DNA of 61,646 nt. Source: an uncultured Mediterraneibacter sp. GTDB lineage: Bacteria; Bacillota; Clostridia; Lachnospirales; Lachnospiraceae. The stretch spans positions 1-61,646 of the forward strand of contig CALWLJ010000021.1 in the NCBI GenBank assembly GCA_944381495.1. Direction: 5' to 3'. The position numbers were made by a program, and so were the translations under genes. How positions within the stretch are numbered: the stretch's first letter is position 1; every line of letters starts with the position of its first letter. The notes under the pieces are model-generated. The model saw only the letters and a program-made list of their open reading frames with translations. It was not told the origin of the DNA and made no database searches. This document shows positions 1 to 9,676 of the stretch, piece after piece.

Positions 1-3
1 TTT

Positions 4-76
4 GGGGTCTTAGCTCAGCTGGGAGAGCATCTGCCTTACAAGCAGAGGGTCACAGGTTCGAGCCCTGTAGGCCCCA
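4..76 (+). tRNA. tRNA-Val (anticodon TAC)
   Basis: Complete cloverleaf. The acceptor stem pairs 4-10 with 69-75, discriminator A at 76. The anticodon loop CTTACAA places TAC at the anticodon, reading GTA. The T arm carries GGTTCGAGCC. The 3' CCA is not encoded and must be added after transcription. It lies 15 bp before a second tRNA in the same direction. Confidence 0.96.
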
Positions 77-91
77 TGTAAAACCAAATAT

Positions 92-165
92 GGCGGAATA
101 GCTCAGTTGGCTAGAGCACACGGTTCATACCCGTGGTGTCGCTGGTTCAAATCCAGTTTCCGCTA
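92..165 (+). tRNA. tRNA-Met (anticodon CAT, elongator type)
   Basis: Complete cloverleaf. The acceptor stem pairs 92-98 with 158-164 (first pair G-U), discriminator A at 165. The anticodon loop TTCATAC gives CAT. The stem beside the loop lacks the three consecutive G-C pairs of initiator tRNA, so elongator Met is favoured. A lysidine-modified tRNA-Ile cannot be fully excluded from the anticodon alone. No encoded CCA. Confidence 0.92.
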
Positions 166-169
166 CTCG

Positions 170-201
170 AAAACCTCTCGCAGTATTGCGGGAGGTTTTA
201 C
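170..201 (+). terminator. intrinsic terminator after the tRNA pair
   Basis: A near-perfect hairpin AAAACCTCTCGC / GCGGGAGGTTTT with a short loop starts five bases after tRNA-Met. Its T-rich 3' arm suits transcription ending after the tRNAs. The rest of the gap to 360 shows no gene. Confidence 0.75.
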
Positions 202-360
202 TGTATCGGGAGATTTTCATTTTTCTGTGGAGTTTTTTCTGTGAATTTGTATTATGTTGGAAAGATAAGTGTCGGAAAGATTATTGAAAAAGATTTTAAT
301 GCACGTGTCGACCTTTTATGATAGAATATCATCCAGGAACACCTACGGAGGATAAACTGC

Positions 361-957
361 ATGAAAAAAAAGAGTATCTATATATTGAAAGTCATATTGG
401 GCGGGTATCTTGTTTTTATTGGTGTCAGTCTGTTTGTGCTGATGCAGCAGCAGAAGCCCAGCAATATGATTTTCCTTTCTGTTGTGGGAGCTGTATGTGC
501 GGTGATCGGCATCAGCTACGCTGTATATTTTCTGATGAAAGTCTTTAATATAAAAAATAAAGATCGGCAATCTGACAGTGGAAGATTCTGGAAAACGGCT
601 GTCGGAAAAACAGTGGCAGGAATATGGAATAGTGTGACCGGAAAATTGACGAGAATTCATCTGAAGAAAAGATCACATGCAGTCTCCGATGCTACAGAGG
701 AGATGCCTGCAGCAGAAATACGACAGATGGCAGCTCAGACACTTTATGATATAGACGAAGATAAGAAGCAGGAAAAGATTCCTGTTCCAATGCCGGTGGT
801 TGGTGAAGAAACCGAAGAAAAAGAACCGGCCGATATGGCGGATAAACTGCCGCCTGAAGATGAGAAAGAAGATTCGGACAAAAATATGGAATCAGGCAGT
901 GAAGATGACAGCCCAGAGCAGGAAACGGGCAACGAAAAAATGAACGATGGAAAATAG
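361..957 (+). CDS. two-TM membrane protein with a long acidic cytoplasmic tail, function unknown
   Basis: 198 aa. I do not recognise the family. Residues about 7-28 and 35-59 are hydrophobic and form two membrane segments separated by a short polar loop. Residues 60-120 are basic and mixed. The last 60 residues are very rich in Glu and Asp with Pro-containing stretches and are probably disordered. The start is set by a GGAGG-type ribosome binding site about 7 bp before the ATG. It lies 38 bp before ispF in the same direction and may be the first gene of that run. The +2/-1 topology suggests the tail is cytoplasmic. No catalytic motif is visible. Confidence 0.72.
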   Translation: MKKKSIYILKVILGGYLVFIGVSLFVLMQQQKPSNMIFLSVVGAVCAVIGISYAVYFLMKVFNIKNKDRQSDSGRFWKTAVGKTVAGIWNSVTGKLTRIHLKKRSHAVSDATEEMPAAEIRQMAAQTLYDIDEDKKQEKIPVPMPVVGEETEEKEPADMADKLPPEDEKEDSDKNMESGSEDDSPEQETGNEKMNDGK

Positions 958-995
958 AGAGAGTTTCCGGGTGAAATAATGGCAGGAGGCATAAA

Positions 996-1562
996 ATGAG
1001 AGTTGGATTTGGATATGATGTTCACAGACTGACGGAAGACAGAAAACTGATAATCGGAGGCGTTGAAATCCCATTTGAGAAGGGCCTTCTTGGACATTCC
1101 GATGCAGACGTACTGCTTCATGCGGTGATGGATGCCCTCCTTGGGGCAGCTGCCCTGGGAGATATCGGAAAGCATTTTCCAGATACAGATCCGCAATATA
1201 AAGGAATTTCAAGTATACAGCTTCTTAAGCATGTGGGACAGCTTCTGGATGAGAATGGATATATTATTGAAAATATTGACGGAACGATTATAGCTCAGAG
1301 ACCGAAGATGCGACCTTATATAGATCAGATGCGGGAGAATATTGCCGAAGCTCTCCACATCGAAGTCAATCAGGTAAATGTAAAAGCAACTACAGAGGAA
1401 GGCCTCGGATTTACAGGAACAGGCGAGGGGATTTCCGCACAGGCGGTCTGCCTTATTGAGAAGTATATGAATTACAGCAGTGCTGATGTGACAGGAGAAG
1501 GCTCCGCTTCAGGATGTAACGCCTGCTGCCGGAAGATTGCCGGGGGTGAAGAAGAATCATGA
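996..1562 (+). CDS. ispF: 2-C-methyl-D-erythritol 2,4-cyclodiphosphate synthase
   Basis: 188 aa. IspF closes 4-diphosphocytidyl-methylerythritol 2-phosphate into the cyclic diphosphate, releasing CMP, in the MEP isoprenoid pathway. The metal ligands Asp8, His10 and His42 and the substrate loop HSDAD (34-38) are in place, and the [10 protein letters not shown] motif sits near residue 132. The family is usually about 158 aa. Here some 28 extra residues follow the conserved core; they are rich in Ser, Gly and Cys and unlike the rest. The ribosome binding site GGAGG lies 7 bp upstream. Its stop overlaps the next start as ATGA, so the two are probably co-translated. ispD is not adjacent. Confidence 0.96.
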   Translation: MRVGFGYDVHRLTEDRKLIIGGVEIPFEKGLLGHSDADVLLHAVMDALLGAAALGDIGKHFPDTDPQYKGISSIQLLKHVGQLLDENGYIIENIDGTIIAQRPKMRPYIDQMRENIAEALHIEVNQVNVKATTEEGLGFTGTGEGISAQAVCLIEKYMNYSSADVTGEGSASGCNACCRKIAGGEEES

Positions 1563-2821
1563 TTCTCCGGAAACTGGATCAGGATGAGCATGGAAAGACG
1601 AGACGGCTCTGGGAGGAAGTTTTCGCGGAAGATACACCAGCATTTCTGGATTATTACTATTTTATCAAGACGAAGGATAACAGTATCTATGTAGTAGAAG
1701 AAGACGATGATATCCAGGCTATGCTCCAGCTCAATCCGTATCAGATAGCTATTGAACGACACGCTTATGCTTCGTACTATATTATTGCGGTTGCCACTCG
1801 AAAAAAATACCGGGGCCGGGGATATATGGGGAATATTCTGCGAAGAGCGCTGAAAGATATGTATGAGGAAAAAATCCCTTTTACCTTTCTAATGCCTGCA
1901 GCAGAAGCAATTTATACTCCGTATGATTTCCGGTTTGTTTACAGTCAGAAAATCGGGGAAATTTCAGTTCTTTCATCAGAACAGGATGTGGAATCCAGTC
2001 TGCCGGAGACAGAGGCAGATGTCGAAGATAAAGGAGGGCGTCATTCAGAGGAGATACATATCCGGGACTGTGTACGGGTAGGAGATGCCGCTCTCTGGGA
2101 TGCTGAAAATATGGCCTCCTTTTTTAACTGCAATTTTGCAGACAGGTGGCAGGTGTGTACAGTGAGGGACGCTGATTATTATCGGACCATGATCCTGGAA
2201 CAGCAGAGCGAACAGGGCGGTGTGCGTCTCCTTTTTAAGGGCGAACAGATTGTGGGAATGTTTGCATGGGCCGGGGAGGATGGACTTGAGATACGTGAAC
2301 CGCTTTATCTGGAAGGATACGGGAAGATCTTTGCAGATGAAGTGAGAAAACTTTCTGGTGATAAAAAAGCTGTGATCAAAGTCTATGGATGTATGTCTGA
2401 AATGCAGCCTTCTTTCCTGGCGTCTGCAGAACATCCTGAGGAGACTGCCATATATAGAGAATGTGTTAGGAAGCCTTGTATTATGGCAAGAATTGTATGC
2501 CTTCCGGCTCTGTTCAGCGCCTTGAAAGCAGATAAAGAAGCTTCGCTGGATTGTTCGATTGCTGTGATTGATCCGATTCTTACCGGAAACAGCAGAATAT
2601 GGCGTTTGGAAAGCCCGGAAGGAGAAGAAGACATCCGGATCAGGGAAACAGAAGATTCCGATGGTGTGATCCCTGTAGCGGAGCTTACAGAGCTTCTGTT
2701 TGGAAGAAAGACTTTGAAAGAACTGAAATGCTCTGACGGAGTTATTATTTCGGATAGACTTGAGTGCGAACTGAGTAAGATCCGGAAGCTGAAACGGGTG
2801 TTCTTGAATGAAGTTGTGTAA
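1559..2821 (+). CDS. GNAT N-acetyltransferase, Eis-like
   Basis: 420 aa. The N-terminal 150 residues form a GNAT domain: an acetyl-CoA binding segment with the RGRGYMG signature near residues 84-92 follows the strand IIAVAT. The remaining 270 residues match the layout of Eis-type proteins (second acetyltransferase half plus a sterol-carrier-like C-terminus), though this rests on length and general pattern. Such proteins acetylate amines; the substrate is unknown here. The ATG overlaps the ispF stop by four bases and the gene sits just upstream of cysE, so it appears to be an operon member. Confidence 0.8.
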   Translation: MILRKLDQDEHGKTRRLWEEVFAEDTPAFLDYYYFIKTKDNSIYVVEEDDDIQAMLQLNPYQIAIERHAYASYYIIAVATRKKYRGRGYMGNILRRALKDMYEEKIPFTFLMPAAEAIYTPYDFRFVYSQKIGEISVLSSEQDVESSLPETEADVEDKGGRHSEEIHIRDCVRVGDAALWDAENMASFFNCNFADRWQVCTVRDADYYRTMILEQQSEQGGVRLLFKGEQIVGMFAWAGEDGLEIREPLYLEGYGKIFADEVRKLSGDKKAVIKVYGCMSEMQPSFLASAEHPEETAIYRECVRKPCIMARIVCLPALFSALKADKEASLDCSIAVIDPILTGNSRIWRLESPEGEEDIRIRETEDSDGVIPVAELTELLFGRKTLKELKCSDGVIISDRLECELSKIRKLKRVFLNEVV

Positions 2822-2838
2822 GTTTAGGAGTGGAAAAA

Positions 2839-3555
2839 ATGGGAATTATATCTTATATTAAAGAGGAGATCCAGGTGATCCGGGAAAGAGATCCGGCTAT
2901 CAAATCCAATATGGAAGTGTTTCTGTATCCGAGTTTCCGGGTGATCCTCCGATACAGGCTGGCACATAAGCTGTATCTGAAAAAGCACTATTTTCTGGCG
3001 CGGTGGATCTCACAGAGAGGAGCCCGTAAAACAGGGATTGAAATACATCCGGGAGCTACGATCGGCAAAGGACTGTTTATTGATCATGGAAGCGGTGTGA
3101 TCATCGGTGAGACTACAATTATCGGGGACAATGTGACTCTCTATCAGGGAGTGACCCTCGGAGGTACGGGAAAGGAACAGGGGAAGCGTCATCCCACACT
3201 GGAAGATAATGTTATGGTAAGTGCCGGCGCGAAGATTCTCGGATCTTTTACTATCGGTGAGAATTCCAAGATAGGTGCAGGATCTGTGGTACTCGAAGAA
3301 GTGCCCCCCAACTGTACTGTAGTCGGTGTTCCGGGGCGTATCGTTAAGATGGATAACAAGAGAGTGCCCAGGTTGGATATGGATCAGGTGCATTTGCCTG
3401 ACCCTGTGCTCAACGATATCCGTGAGCTTCAGCAGGAGAACATCCGGCTGCACGGTGAGCTGAGCAGACTTCTGGAAGAAGTGAAAAAAGTTGAGTCCGG
3501 ATCCGATGACATGAACAGTACAAATAAAAAAGAGGAAGAGACAGCCGAATATTAA
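2839..3555 (+). CDS. cysE: serine O-acetyltransferase
   Basis: 238 aa. CysE transfers acetyl from acetyl-CoA to L-serine, the committed step of cysteine synthesis. After a helical N-terminus the protein has a left-handed beta-helix of hexapeptide repeats from about residue 65 to 175, including [10 protein letters not shown], the HGSGVIIGE active-site segment and [12 protein letters not shown]. The C-terminal tail is helical and charged, longer than usual. A GTG at 2830 could start the frame, but the ATG at 2839 has AGGAG 8 bp upstream and is preferred. cysE next to cysS is the standard Gram-positive arrangement and links cysteine supply to Cys-tRNA charging. Confidence 0.95.
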   Translation: MGIISYIKEEIQVIRERDPAIKSNMEVFLYPSFRVILRYRLAHKLYLKKHYFLARWISQRGARKTGIEIHPGATIGKGLFIDHGSGVIIGETTIIGDNVTLYQGVTLGGTGKEQGKRHPTLEDNVMVSAGAKILGSFTIGENSKIGAGSVVLEEVPPNCTVVGVPGRIVKMDNKRVPRLDMDQVHLPDPVLNDIRELQQENIRLHGELSRLLEEVKKVESGSDDMNSTNKKEEETAEY

Positions 3556-3578
3556 TCGTCTTGCAGAAAGGAGCAATT

Positions 3579-4985
3579 ATGAAGATTTACAATACAATGT
3601 CAAAACAGAAAGAAGAATTTACACCCCTTGAAGAGGGAAAAGTGAAAATGTATGTGTGCGGTCCTACTGTCTATAATTTTATCCATATTGGAAACGCACG
3701 CCCGATGATCGTATTCGATACAGTTAGGAGATATTTTGAATATAAAGGATATGATGTAAATTTTGTTTCCAACTTTACAGATGTAGATGATAAGATCATC
3801 AAGAAGGCAAATGAAGAGGGAGTAACGGCGGATGAAATCTCCAAACGTTATATTGCAGAGTGCAAAAAGGATATGGAGGGGATGAACATTGAGCCTGCCA
3901 CAAAAAATCCTCTGGCAACTGAAGAAATTCCCGGAATGATCGAGATGATCAAAACACTGATCGAAAAGGGATTTGCCTATGAAAAGAACGGAACGGTTTA
4001 CTACCGCACCAGGAAATTTGCAGATTACGGGAAGCTTTCCCACAAGAATCTGGATGATCTTCAGTCAGGCGGCAGATCGCTTCTCGTGACGGGAGAGGAT
4101 GAAAAGGAAGATCCGCTGGATTTTGTCCTTTGGAAACCGAAAAAGGAAGGAGAACCTGCATGGCCTTCACCGTGGGGAGAAGGACGCCCCGGATGGCATA
4201 TTGAATGCTCGGAAATGTCCAAGAAATATCTTGGCGAGCAGATAGACATTCATGCAGGGGGAGAAGATCTGATCTTCCCTCATCATGAAAATGAGATCGC
4301 GCAGAGCGAAGCTGCCAACGGAAAGCCATTTGCCAGATACTGGATGCACAACGGATTCCTGAATATTGATAACCGCAAAATGTCCAAGTCATTGGGAAAC
4401 TTCTTCACAGTCCGTGAGATCAGTGAGAAATATGATCTTCAGGTACTCCGTTTCTTTATGCTCAGCGCGCATTACAGGAGTCCGCTGAATTTCAGCGCCG
4501 AGCTAATGGAATCTGCGAAGAGCGGACTGGAAAGGATTGTTACGGCAGCGGAAAATCTGAAGTATCTGTCAGAGAAGGCTCAGACAGATAAAATGACAGA
4601 GGATGAAAAGGCAAAAGCTGAGAAAGCTCAGGAGTTTACGGACAGTTTTGAGCGCGCTATGGATGATGACTTTAATACAGCGGATGCTGTTTCAGCCGTT
4701 TTCGAACTGGTGAAATATATCAATACAACTGCTGATGAAAACAGTTCAAAAGAGTATCTGGAACGTCTTTCTGACCGGCTGCACAAACTGACAGATGTGC
4801 TGGGAATCATCGTGGACAGGGAAAAAGAAATCCTTGATGAAGATATTGAAGCGCTGATTCAGGAACGTCAGGCGGCAAGAAAAGAGAAAAACTTTGCAAG
4901 AGCGGATCAGATTAGAGATGAGCTTCTTGCAAGAGGAATTATCCTTGAGGATACGCGAGAAGGAGTAAAATGGAAAAGAGCCTAG
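3579..4985 (+). CDS. cysS: cysteinyl-tRNA synthetase
   Basis: 468 aa, the usual length. Class I synthetase that charges tRNA-Cys. Visible features: the zinc ligand Cys27 in CGPTVYN, the HIGN signature at 36-39, the second zinc region WHIECSEMS plus HHENE in the middle, and the KMSKS loop near residue 266. The C-terminal helical anticodon-binding half is intact. A TTG at 3561 is in frame, but the ATG at 3579 follows an AAAGGAG site with normal spacing. The 3' end overlaps mrnC by 16 bp, indicating translational coupling. Confidence 0.97.
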   Translation: MKIYNTMSKQKEEFTPLEEGKVKMYVCGPTVYNFIHIGNARPMIVFDTVRRYFEYKGYDVNFVSNFTDVDDKIIKKANEEGVTADEISKRYIAECKKDMEGMNIEPATKNPLATEEIPGMIEMIKTLIEKGFAYEKNGTVYYRTRKFADYGKLSHKNLDDLQSGGRSLLVTGEDEKEDPLDFVLWKPKKEGEPAWPSPWGEGRPGWHIECSEMSKKYLGEQIDIHAGGEDLIFPHHENEIAQSEAANGKPFARYWMHNGFLNIDNRKMSKSLGNFFTVREISEKYDLQVLRFFMLSAHYRSPLNFSAELMESAKSGLERIVTAAENLKYLSEKAQTDKMTEDEKAKAEKAQEFTDSFERAMDDDFNTADAVSAVFELVKYINTTADENSSKEYLERLSDRLHKLTDVLGIIVDREKEILDEDIEALIQERQAARKEKNFARADQIRDELLARGIILEDTREGVKWKRA

Positions 4986-5434
4986 ATTTTGGATTTGAAC
5001 ATTATCTTCGTGAAATGCCTGGGGTGAAGGAAATCGATGCGGCTTCCTGTTCACCCCTGGTCCTGGCCTATATCGGAGACTGCATTTTTGATCTGATCAT
5101 TAAGACAATGGTAGTGGGGAAGGGAAACCGGCAGGTCCATAAGATGCATGAGGAGACGAGCCATTATGTCCAGGCCTCGTCTCAGTCATTTATGATGCGT
5201 GCCATGCAGGAATGCCTGACAGCGGAGGAACATGCTGTTTACAGACGAGGAAGAAATGCCAGAAGTGTATCCCCTGCAAAAAATCAATCCATTACAGATT
5301 ACCGCAGAGCGACCGGGTTTGAAGCTCTGATTGGCTACCTTTATCTGAAAGGAGAATATCAGAGGCTGATCGAGCTTGTAAACATTGGTCTGCAGAGTAT
5401 GAAAAAACAGGAACAAACGGAAAAGGATCAATAA
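4970..5434 (+). CDS. mrnC: Mini-ribonuclease III
   Basis: 154 aa. Mini-III is a dimeric RNase III catalytic domain without the double-stranded RNA binding domain; in Bacillus it trims 23S rRNA precursor ends. The RNase III signature is present as YIGDCIFDL near residues 34-42 (catalytic Asp about 37), and the second acidic motif [11 protein letters not shown] lies near the C-terminus. It overlaps the end of cysS and sits just before rlmB, matching the conserved Firmicutes order cysE-cysS-mrnC-rlmB. The neighbours connect it to rRNA processing. Confidence 0.95.
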   Translation: MEKSLDFGFEHYLREMPGVKEIDAASCSPLVLAYIGDCIFDLIIKTMVVGKGNRQVHKMHEETSHYVQASSQSFMMRAMQECLTAEEHAVYRRGRNARSVSPAKNQSITDYRRATGFEALIGYLYLKGEYQRLIELVNIGLQSMKKQEQTEKDQ

Positions 5435-5464
5435 GAAATACATAAGAACGGAAAGGAAAAAAGG

Positions 5465-6256
5465 ATGCAGGAAAACAAAAACGGCGGAAACGAAGAAAAA
5501 AGAAAAGAGCATACACTTGTTATAGAAGGACGGAATGCTGTTCTGGAGGCATTTCGTTCAGGCAGAACGATCGATAAGGTTTTTGTACTCGACGGATGCC
5601 AGGACGGCCCGGTAAGGACTATTGTCCGTGAGGCAAAGAAGCATGATTCAATCCTGAATTTTGTTCCCAGGGAAAGACTGGATCAGCTGTCTGAAACCGG
5701 AAGACATCAGGGGGTTATTGCATATGCGGCAGCTTATGACTATTCAGATATTGAAGATATGCTTAACCTGGCGGCTGAGAGAGGAGAGGATCCGTTCCTG
5801 ATCCTTCTCGATAATATTGAAGATCCCCATAATCTTGGCGCGATCATCCGGACAGCCAATATTGCCGGAGCACATGGAGTCATTATCCCGAAGAGGAGAG
5901 CTGTCGGTCTGACGGCAACTGTAGCAAAAACTTCAGCGGGGGCATTGAACTATACTCCGGTGGCAAAGGTGACGAATCTGGTCCGCACAATGGAAGATCT
6001 GAAGAAACGGGGGCTCTGGTTTGTATGTGCTGATATGGATGGAGAATCCATGTACAGACTGAATCTGACAGGACCTGTCTGCCTGGTCATCGGCAGCGAA
6101 GGGGAAGGTGTGAGCAGACTGGTCAAAGAAAACTGTGATCTGGTGGCAGGAATTCCCATGAAAGGGGAAATCAACTCCCTGAACGCTTCTGTAGCTGCCG
6201 GAGTCCTGGCCTATGAAGTGGTCCGGCAGAGAATTGCATCTGGTCAGACGAAATAA
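5465..6256 (+). CDS. rlmB: 23S rRNA (guanosine-2'-O-) methyltransferase, SpoU/TrmH family
   Basis: 263 aa. RlmB methylates the 2'-OH of G2251 in the 23S rRNA peptidyl-transferase loop using S-adenosylmethionine. The N-terminal substrate-binding domain is followed by the knotted SPOUT domain: motif 1 NIEDPHNLGAIIRTA near 117-131, motif 2 LVIGSEGEGVS near 201-211 and motif 3 NSLNASVAAG near 236-245. The spacing from mrnC is 30 bp. The start ATG follows a GGAAAGGAAAAAAGG purine stretch. The intervening yacP gene seen in Bacillus is absent here. Confidence 0.95.
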   Translation: MQENKNGGNEEKRKEHTLVIEGRNAVLEAFRSGRTIDKVFVLDGCQDGPVRTIVREAKKHDSILNFVPRERLDQLSETGRHQGVIAYAAAYDYSDIEDMLNLAAERGEDPFLILLDNIEDPHNLGAIIRTANIAGAHGVIIPKRRAVGLTATVAKTSAGALNYTPVAKVTNLVRTMEDLKKRGLWFVCADMDGESMYRLNLTGPVCLVIGSEGEGVSRLVKENCDLVAGIPMKGEINSLNASVAAGVLAYEVVRQRIASGQTK

Positions 6257-6319
6257 AACCTTTAAGGCACAGCACACGGATTAAAAAAAGTTTGTTCCCA
6301 GAAAGAGTGAAAATGTAAA

Positions 6320-6940
6320 ATGTCAAAGTATGAGAGAATGACAGATGAACAGCTGATACAGGAGCTGAGAGCAGGGGATCGCCAGGTCATGGATTATATT
6401 ATGGTTAAATATAAATCCATGGTAAGAAGGAAGGCACGAGCGGTGTTTCTTCTTGGCGGCGAGAATGAAGATCTGATCCAGGAAGGAATGATCGGATTGA
6501 TCAAAGCAGTCCGGGATTATGATGTGTCTCAGGGCAGTTCTTTTGCAAGTTTTGCAGAGCTTTGTGTATCGCGGCAGATGTATTCCGCAATCGAAGCTTC
6601 TAAGCGGAAGAAGCATATGCCTCTTAATTCCTATATATCTTTATATGAAGAAAGCGATGATGACGGGGACGGGAAAAATATGCCTTTGATCGATACAATT
6701 GAGCCGGACAGAGAAACAAATCCAGAGACTCTCTACTTCAGCAGAGAATATACGGAAGCATTTATTGAACAGTTGAAGGGAAAGCTGAGCTCACTGGAGA
6801 ATCACGTACTCTATCTTCATCTGATGGGAACGGACTACAGAACAATTGCTGAGCTGTTGGGGAAGAGTCCAAAGTCTATCGACAATGCCCTTCAGAGAAT
6901 CCGGGGAAAGGCAGAAAAGATGCTGAAGCAGAGAGATTGA
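6320..6940 (+). CDS. sigH: RNA polymerase sigma factor SigH (sigma-30 type)
   Basis: 206 aa. Sigma-70 family factor close in size and layout to Bacillus SigH. Region 2 covers about residues 15-85 (DLIQEGMIGLIKAVRDYD core-binding segment) and region 4 about 145-200, with the helix-turn-helix YRTIAELLGKSPKSIDNALQ. The position after rlmB is the conserved sigH locus. In Firmicutes SigH drives transition-phase and early sporulation or competence genes. Whether this host sporulates cannot be told from the window. An insertion of about 12 acidic residues (ESDDDGDG region) between regions 2 and 4 is seen directly. Confidence 0.93.
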   Translation: MSKYERMTDEQLIQELRAGDRQVMDYIMVKYKSMVRRKARAVFLLGGENEDLIQEGMIGLIKAVRDYDVSQGSSFASFAELCVSRQMYSAIEASKRKKHMPLNSYISLYEESDDDGDGKNMPLIDTIEPDRETNPETLYFSREYTEAFIEQLKGKLSSLENHVLYLHLMGTDYRTIAELLGKSPKSIDNALQRIRGKAEKMLKQRD

Positions 6941-6988
6941 CAGAATGACTGAAAACAAAGTAAAGATACAAAATGAAAGGAAAAAACT

Positions 6989-7840
6989 ATGACAAAAAGA
7001 CGAATCGGGAACATCCTGCTGGCCTTGCTTGCTTTCGGGGCAGTTCTTCTGGTTATGTATGGAAGCTCCTTTCTGATTTCGGCTGCATCTGCTGTGGGCG
7101 GAGCGTTTCTTCTGGGACCAGATGGAACTGATATGATATACAATCTTCTAATGGATAATTTGAACCTGTATTCTTTTCTTGTTTATATGGTTGCGCTTGT
7201 CATGGCGTTGTTATGGTACTATTTCGCTTTTGTCGCTCCTGTAGGGATAAAAGTTTATACAGAGGAAAGTACGAAACGTATTACGCCGGTATGTTTTGGA
7301 TGGATCGCGCTTCTTGCGTTCGCTCTTGAGCATGCCACATCACTGATTGTAGCTGTAGTCGCGGCTGTTGCACCGCAGGCATTTGAAAATTATGAATCCA
7401 TGGTGGAGAGTTCGGGGCTGAGTGAATATTCTGTAATGTGGTACTTTGCAACGCTGATCCTGCCGCCTCTTGTGGAAGAAATTGTTTTCAGAGGACTCAT
7501 TTTGAACTACCTCAGGCGTGCTGGAATCGGGCTGATTCTTTCGATTGTTATCCAGGCGGTTCTTTTCGGCGTGTATCATGGAAACCTTGTACAGGGCGTA
7601 TATGCTGCAATTCTCGGAATCGTACTAGGTTATCTGGCGATCAGATATAACAGTCTTGCCGCGCCGATGTTCATGCATTTCTGTTTTAATCTGTTCGGTA
7701 CCGTGCTGGTCGATCTGGAGAACAGATTTTTGTCGGAACCGGTTCTGATGATGTTTATTCTTCAGAGCATTCCACTTTTTGTACTGGCGATCACCATGAT
7801 CCAGCTGAGGATCGGAGAGAAAAAGAAGAGGAGAGTGTGA
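6989..7840 (+). CDS. CPBP-family intramembrane metalloprotease
   Basis: 283 aa, about eight hydrophobic segments. The CAAX/bacteriocin-processing family signature is visible: EEIVFRG near residues 163-169, an FGVYHGN motif near 192 and MHFCFN near 231, which together supply the Glu and His active-site residues in the membrane. Bacterial members act in bacteriocin self-immunity or membrane-protein cleavage; the substrate is unknown. It is co-directional with sigH, 48 bp away, and ends three bases before dtd. Confidence 0.87.
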   Translation: MTKRRIGNILLALLAFGAVLLVMYGSSFLISAASAVGGAFLLGPDGTDMIYNLLMDNLNLYSFLVYMVALVMALLWYYFAFVAPVGIKVYTEESTKRITPVCFGWIALLAFALEHATSLIVAVVAAVAPQAFENYESMVESSGLSEYSVMWYFATLILPPLVEEIVFRGLILNYLRRAGIGLILSIVIQAVLFGVYHGNLVQGVYAAILGIVLGYLAIRYNSLAAPMFMHFCFNLFGTVLVDLENRFLSEPVLMMFILQSIPLFVLAITMIQLRIGEKKKRRV

Positions 7841-7842
7841 TT

Positions 7843-8289
7843 ATGAGATTTGTGATCCAGAGAGTGAAAGAGGCTTCCGTCCGGATCGATGGAGATATAG
7901 TGGGAGAGATTGGAAAAGGATTCCTTGTTCTGATCGGTGTTTCTGATAAGGACACAGAGGAAACCGCGGACAAAATGATACGGAAAATGACAGGCCTGCG
8001 GATTTTTGAAGATGAAGAAGGGAAGACCAACCTTTCTCTGGAAAGTGTAGGCGGAGAGCTGCTCCTTGTCTCACAGTTTACGCTGTATGCAAACTGTAAA
8101 AAGGGAAACCGCCCCAGCTTCATCGAGGCAGGAGCACCGGATAAGGCCAATGCGCTCTATGAATACATAATCCGGAAATGCAGAGAAACCGTCCCCTCGG
8201 TACAGACCGGTAGATTTGGCGCAGAGATGGAGGTCAGCCTGATCAACGACGGGCCCTTTACGATACTTCTTGATTCTGATACGTTGTAA
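7843..8289 (+). CDS. dtd: D-aminoacyl-tRNA deacylase
   Basis: 148 aa, the standard size. Dtd hydrolyses D-aminoacyl-tRNAs and mischarged Gly-tRNA-Ala. The two family signatures that cross the dimer are present: SQFTLYA near residues 78-84 and NDGPFT near 137-142 (Phe replaces the more common Val in the GPxT motif). A GTG two codons upstream is possible, but the ATG at 7843 has GAGGAG with 7 bp spacing. It is the last gene of the housekeeping run, followed at once by a terminator. Confidence 0.95.
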   Translation: MRFVIQRVKEASVRIDGDIVGEIGKGFLVLIGVSDKDTEETADKMIRKMTGLRIFEDEEGKTNLSLESVGGELLLVSQFTLYANCKKGNRPSFIEAGAPDKANALYEYIIRKCRETVPSVQTGRFGAEMEVSLINDGPFTILLDSDTL

Positions 8290-8298
8290 AATGAAAAG

Positions 8299-8339
8299 TG
8301 CCCTGCTGAACAGATCCGTGAGAATCGTACAGCAGGGCA
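8299..8339 (+). terminator. intrinsic terminator after dtd
   Basis: TGCCCTGCTG pairs perfectly with CAGCAGGGCA across a 21-base loop, followed by an A-rich rather than T-rich stretch on this strand. It separates dtd from the oppositely transcribed tRNA-Thr. On the minus strand the hairpin is preceded by A and followed by T residues from TTTTCAT, so it may also end the tRNA transcript. Confidence 0.7.
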
Positions 8340-8348
8340 AAAAATAAA

Positions 8349-8421
8349 AGCTGACTAGGGGACTTGAACCCCCGACCTCCGCCTTACCAAGGCGACGCGC
8401 TACCGACTGCGCCAAGTCAGC
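8349..8421 (-). tRNA. tRNA-Thr (anticodon GGT)
   Basis: Complete cloverleaf on the minus strand. The acceptor stem pairs 8415-8421 with 8350-8356 and the discriminator is U (complement of A8349). The anticodon loop TTGGTAA gives GGT, reading ACC and ACU. No CCA is encoded. It faces the dtd operon and is transcribed towards the shared hairpin at 8299-8339. Confidence 0.95.
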
Positions 8422-8496
8422 TTACCGCACACGCTCCGTGCGCAAAATATAATATACACTATCGCTTGCGGCATTGTCAAGAGAAAAATGCTTCAT

Positions 8497-8539
8497 TTGT
8501 GTACATTTTTACACACAATGTAAAAGATTATGTTATACT
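8497..8539 (+). promoter_or_regulatory. inverted repeat and -10 element upstream of the 8587 gene
   Basis: TTGTGT (8497-8502) and ACACAA (8513-8518) form a perfect inverted repeat with a 10-base spacer. It ends 15 bp before a TATACT -10 candidate (8534-8539). No good -35 hexamer is seen at 17 bp, so the promoter may need an activator, or the repeat may be an operator. The assignment is tentative. Confidence 0.35.
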
Positions 8540-8586
8540 CTTAGCCATGTGGTGTTTGTCCCCGGCAGTCAGTAAAGGAGATGCAT

Positions 8587-8946
8587 ATGAGGACATGGAG
8601 AGAGGAACTGAATAAACTGAGAGATGAGCTTGCACAGCTTACTGAGCTGACAGAGCAGGAGATATGTGGCAGCCTGCCGCATTTTTATCGACATTTCGAT
8701 ACTATGAAGAATAATATCGAAATATTTATTTATGCCGGAGAAGGAGATATTGATGACTTCCTTCCCGTGCTTGAGCGTGACTGGCGGGCTTCACACGAAT
8801 CGCTTACGGGAATGCTGGACTGTGATCAAGGTGAATGTGACATGAAGATGGATCCTGCATCCTGGATCAGTTGTTTAGAACTTCTCTTACGTGTGGAGAA
8901 ATTTTTTAAGCAAAGGAAAAATGAGACAGATTTGAAAGGAGAATGA
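8587..8946 (+). CDS. small soluble protein, function unknown
   Basis: 119 aa. I do not recognise it. It is helical in character (a Leu- and Glu-rich N-terminus that could be a short coiled coil, residues 5-30) and acidic in the middle, with no membrane segment. Two ATGs are possible, at 8581 and 8587; the AAAGGAG site abuts the first and sits 6 bp before the second, so 8587 is preferred. It ends two bases before the Nudix gene, which shares its ribosome binding region, so the two form an operon. That link is the only hint to function. Confidence 0.65.
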   Translation: MRTWREELNKLRDELAQLTELTEQEICGSLPHFYRHFDTMKNNIEIFIYAGEGDIDDFLPVLERDWRASHESLTGMLDCDQGECDMKMDPASWISCLELLLRVEKFFKQRKNETDLKGE

Positions 8947-8948
8947 TC

Positions 8949-9647
8949 ATGCCAGCTTTTTTTGATGATATCAGTTCGTTTTACGGGACGGGAGAAAGGA
9001 ATGCCGCAGGGCAGACTCTGGAAGAATTCCTCGAATCATATGATCCTTACAAATATAAAAATCCCAGCTGTACAACCGACACAGTTGTTTTCTCTTATAA
9101 GGAAAAGTTAGATCAGTCCCTCACAGGGCTGAAATTGCTTCTTGTAAAGCGGAGCAATCATCCGAGCATCGGATTCTGGGCCCTGCCGGGGGGATTCGCA
9201 GAACTGCAGGAAGATATTGACCAGACTGCAAGGAGAGAACTGGAAGAAGAGACTGGAGTCCGGGGACTTGCGGTGGAACAGTTTGCATGCTACGGGGAGG
9301 TCAGGAGAGATCCCCGGGCAAGAATAATCACTACTGCCTACATGGCGCTGACCGAAGAAAGTGCAGTTACCGTAAAAGCAGGAGACGATGCTGCAGACGC
9401 CGCCTGGTTCGATGTAAGGATGGAGACAGAAGAAGAACACGAAGAGTCAGACAGTGTTATCCGGACATACCGGCTGAATTTCGAAAATGCAGAGCAGGAT
9501 ATTACTGTCCAGGCATCCGTAGAACACCGGGAACGAAAAGGCCTTATAAAGGAAAAATCGTTTCATGTACTCGAGCAGGGACAAATCGCTGCAGATCATG
9601 CCGCGATCATCGCTCAGGCCATAACAATCCTGAAGAGCAGACTATAA
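8949..9647 (+). CDS. Nudix hydrolase
   Basis: 232 aa. The Nudix box GX5EX7REUXEEXGU is fully present around residues 79-101 (GGF..., RELEEETGV). The family hydrolyses nucleoside diphosphates linked to another moiety X. The long N-terminus (about 60 residues with an acidic patch) and the C-terminal wing of about 70 residues resemble the ADP-ribose or NrtR-like class, but no DNA-binding helix-turn-helix is obvious. The ATG at 8943 overlaps the previous stop, but AAAGGAG is optimally placed (7 bp) for the ATG at 8949. Confidence 0.85.
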   Translation: MPAFFDDISSFYGTGERNAAGQTLEEFLESYDPYKYKNPSCTTDTVVFSYKEKLDQSLTGLKLLLVKRSNHPSIGFWALPGGFAELQEDIDQTARRELEEETGVRGLAVEQFACYGEVRRDPRARIITTAYMALTEESAVTVKAGDDAADAAWFDVRMETEEEHEESDSVIRTYRLNFENAEQDITVQASVEHRERKGLIKEKSFHVLEQGQIAADHAAIIAQAITILKSRL

Positions 9648-9676
9648 GACACGGCAACGTTTTCGTTCACCGACTC

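Noticed and set aside
8364-8615. Open frame of 83 codons on the plus strand
   Set aside because: It runs through the antisense strand of tRNA-Thr and has no ribosome binding site.
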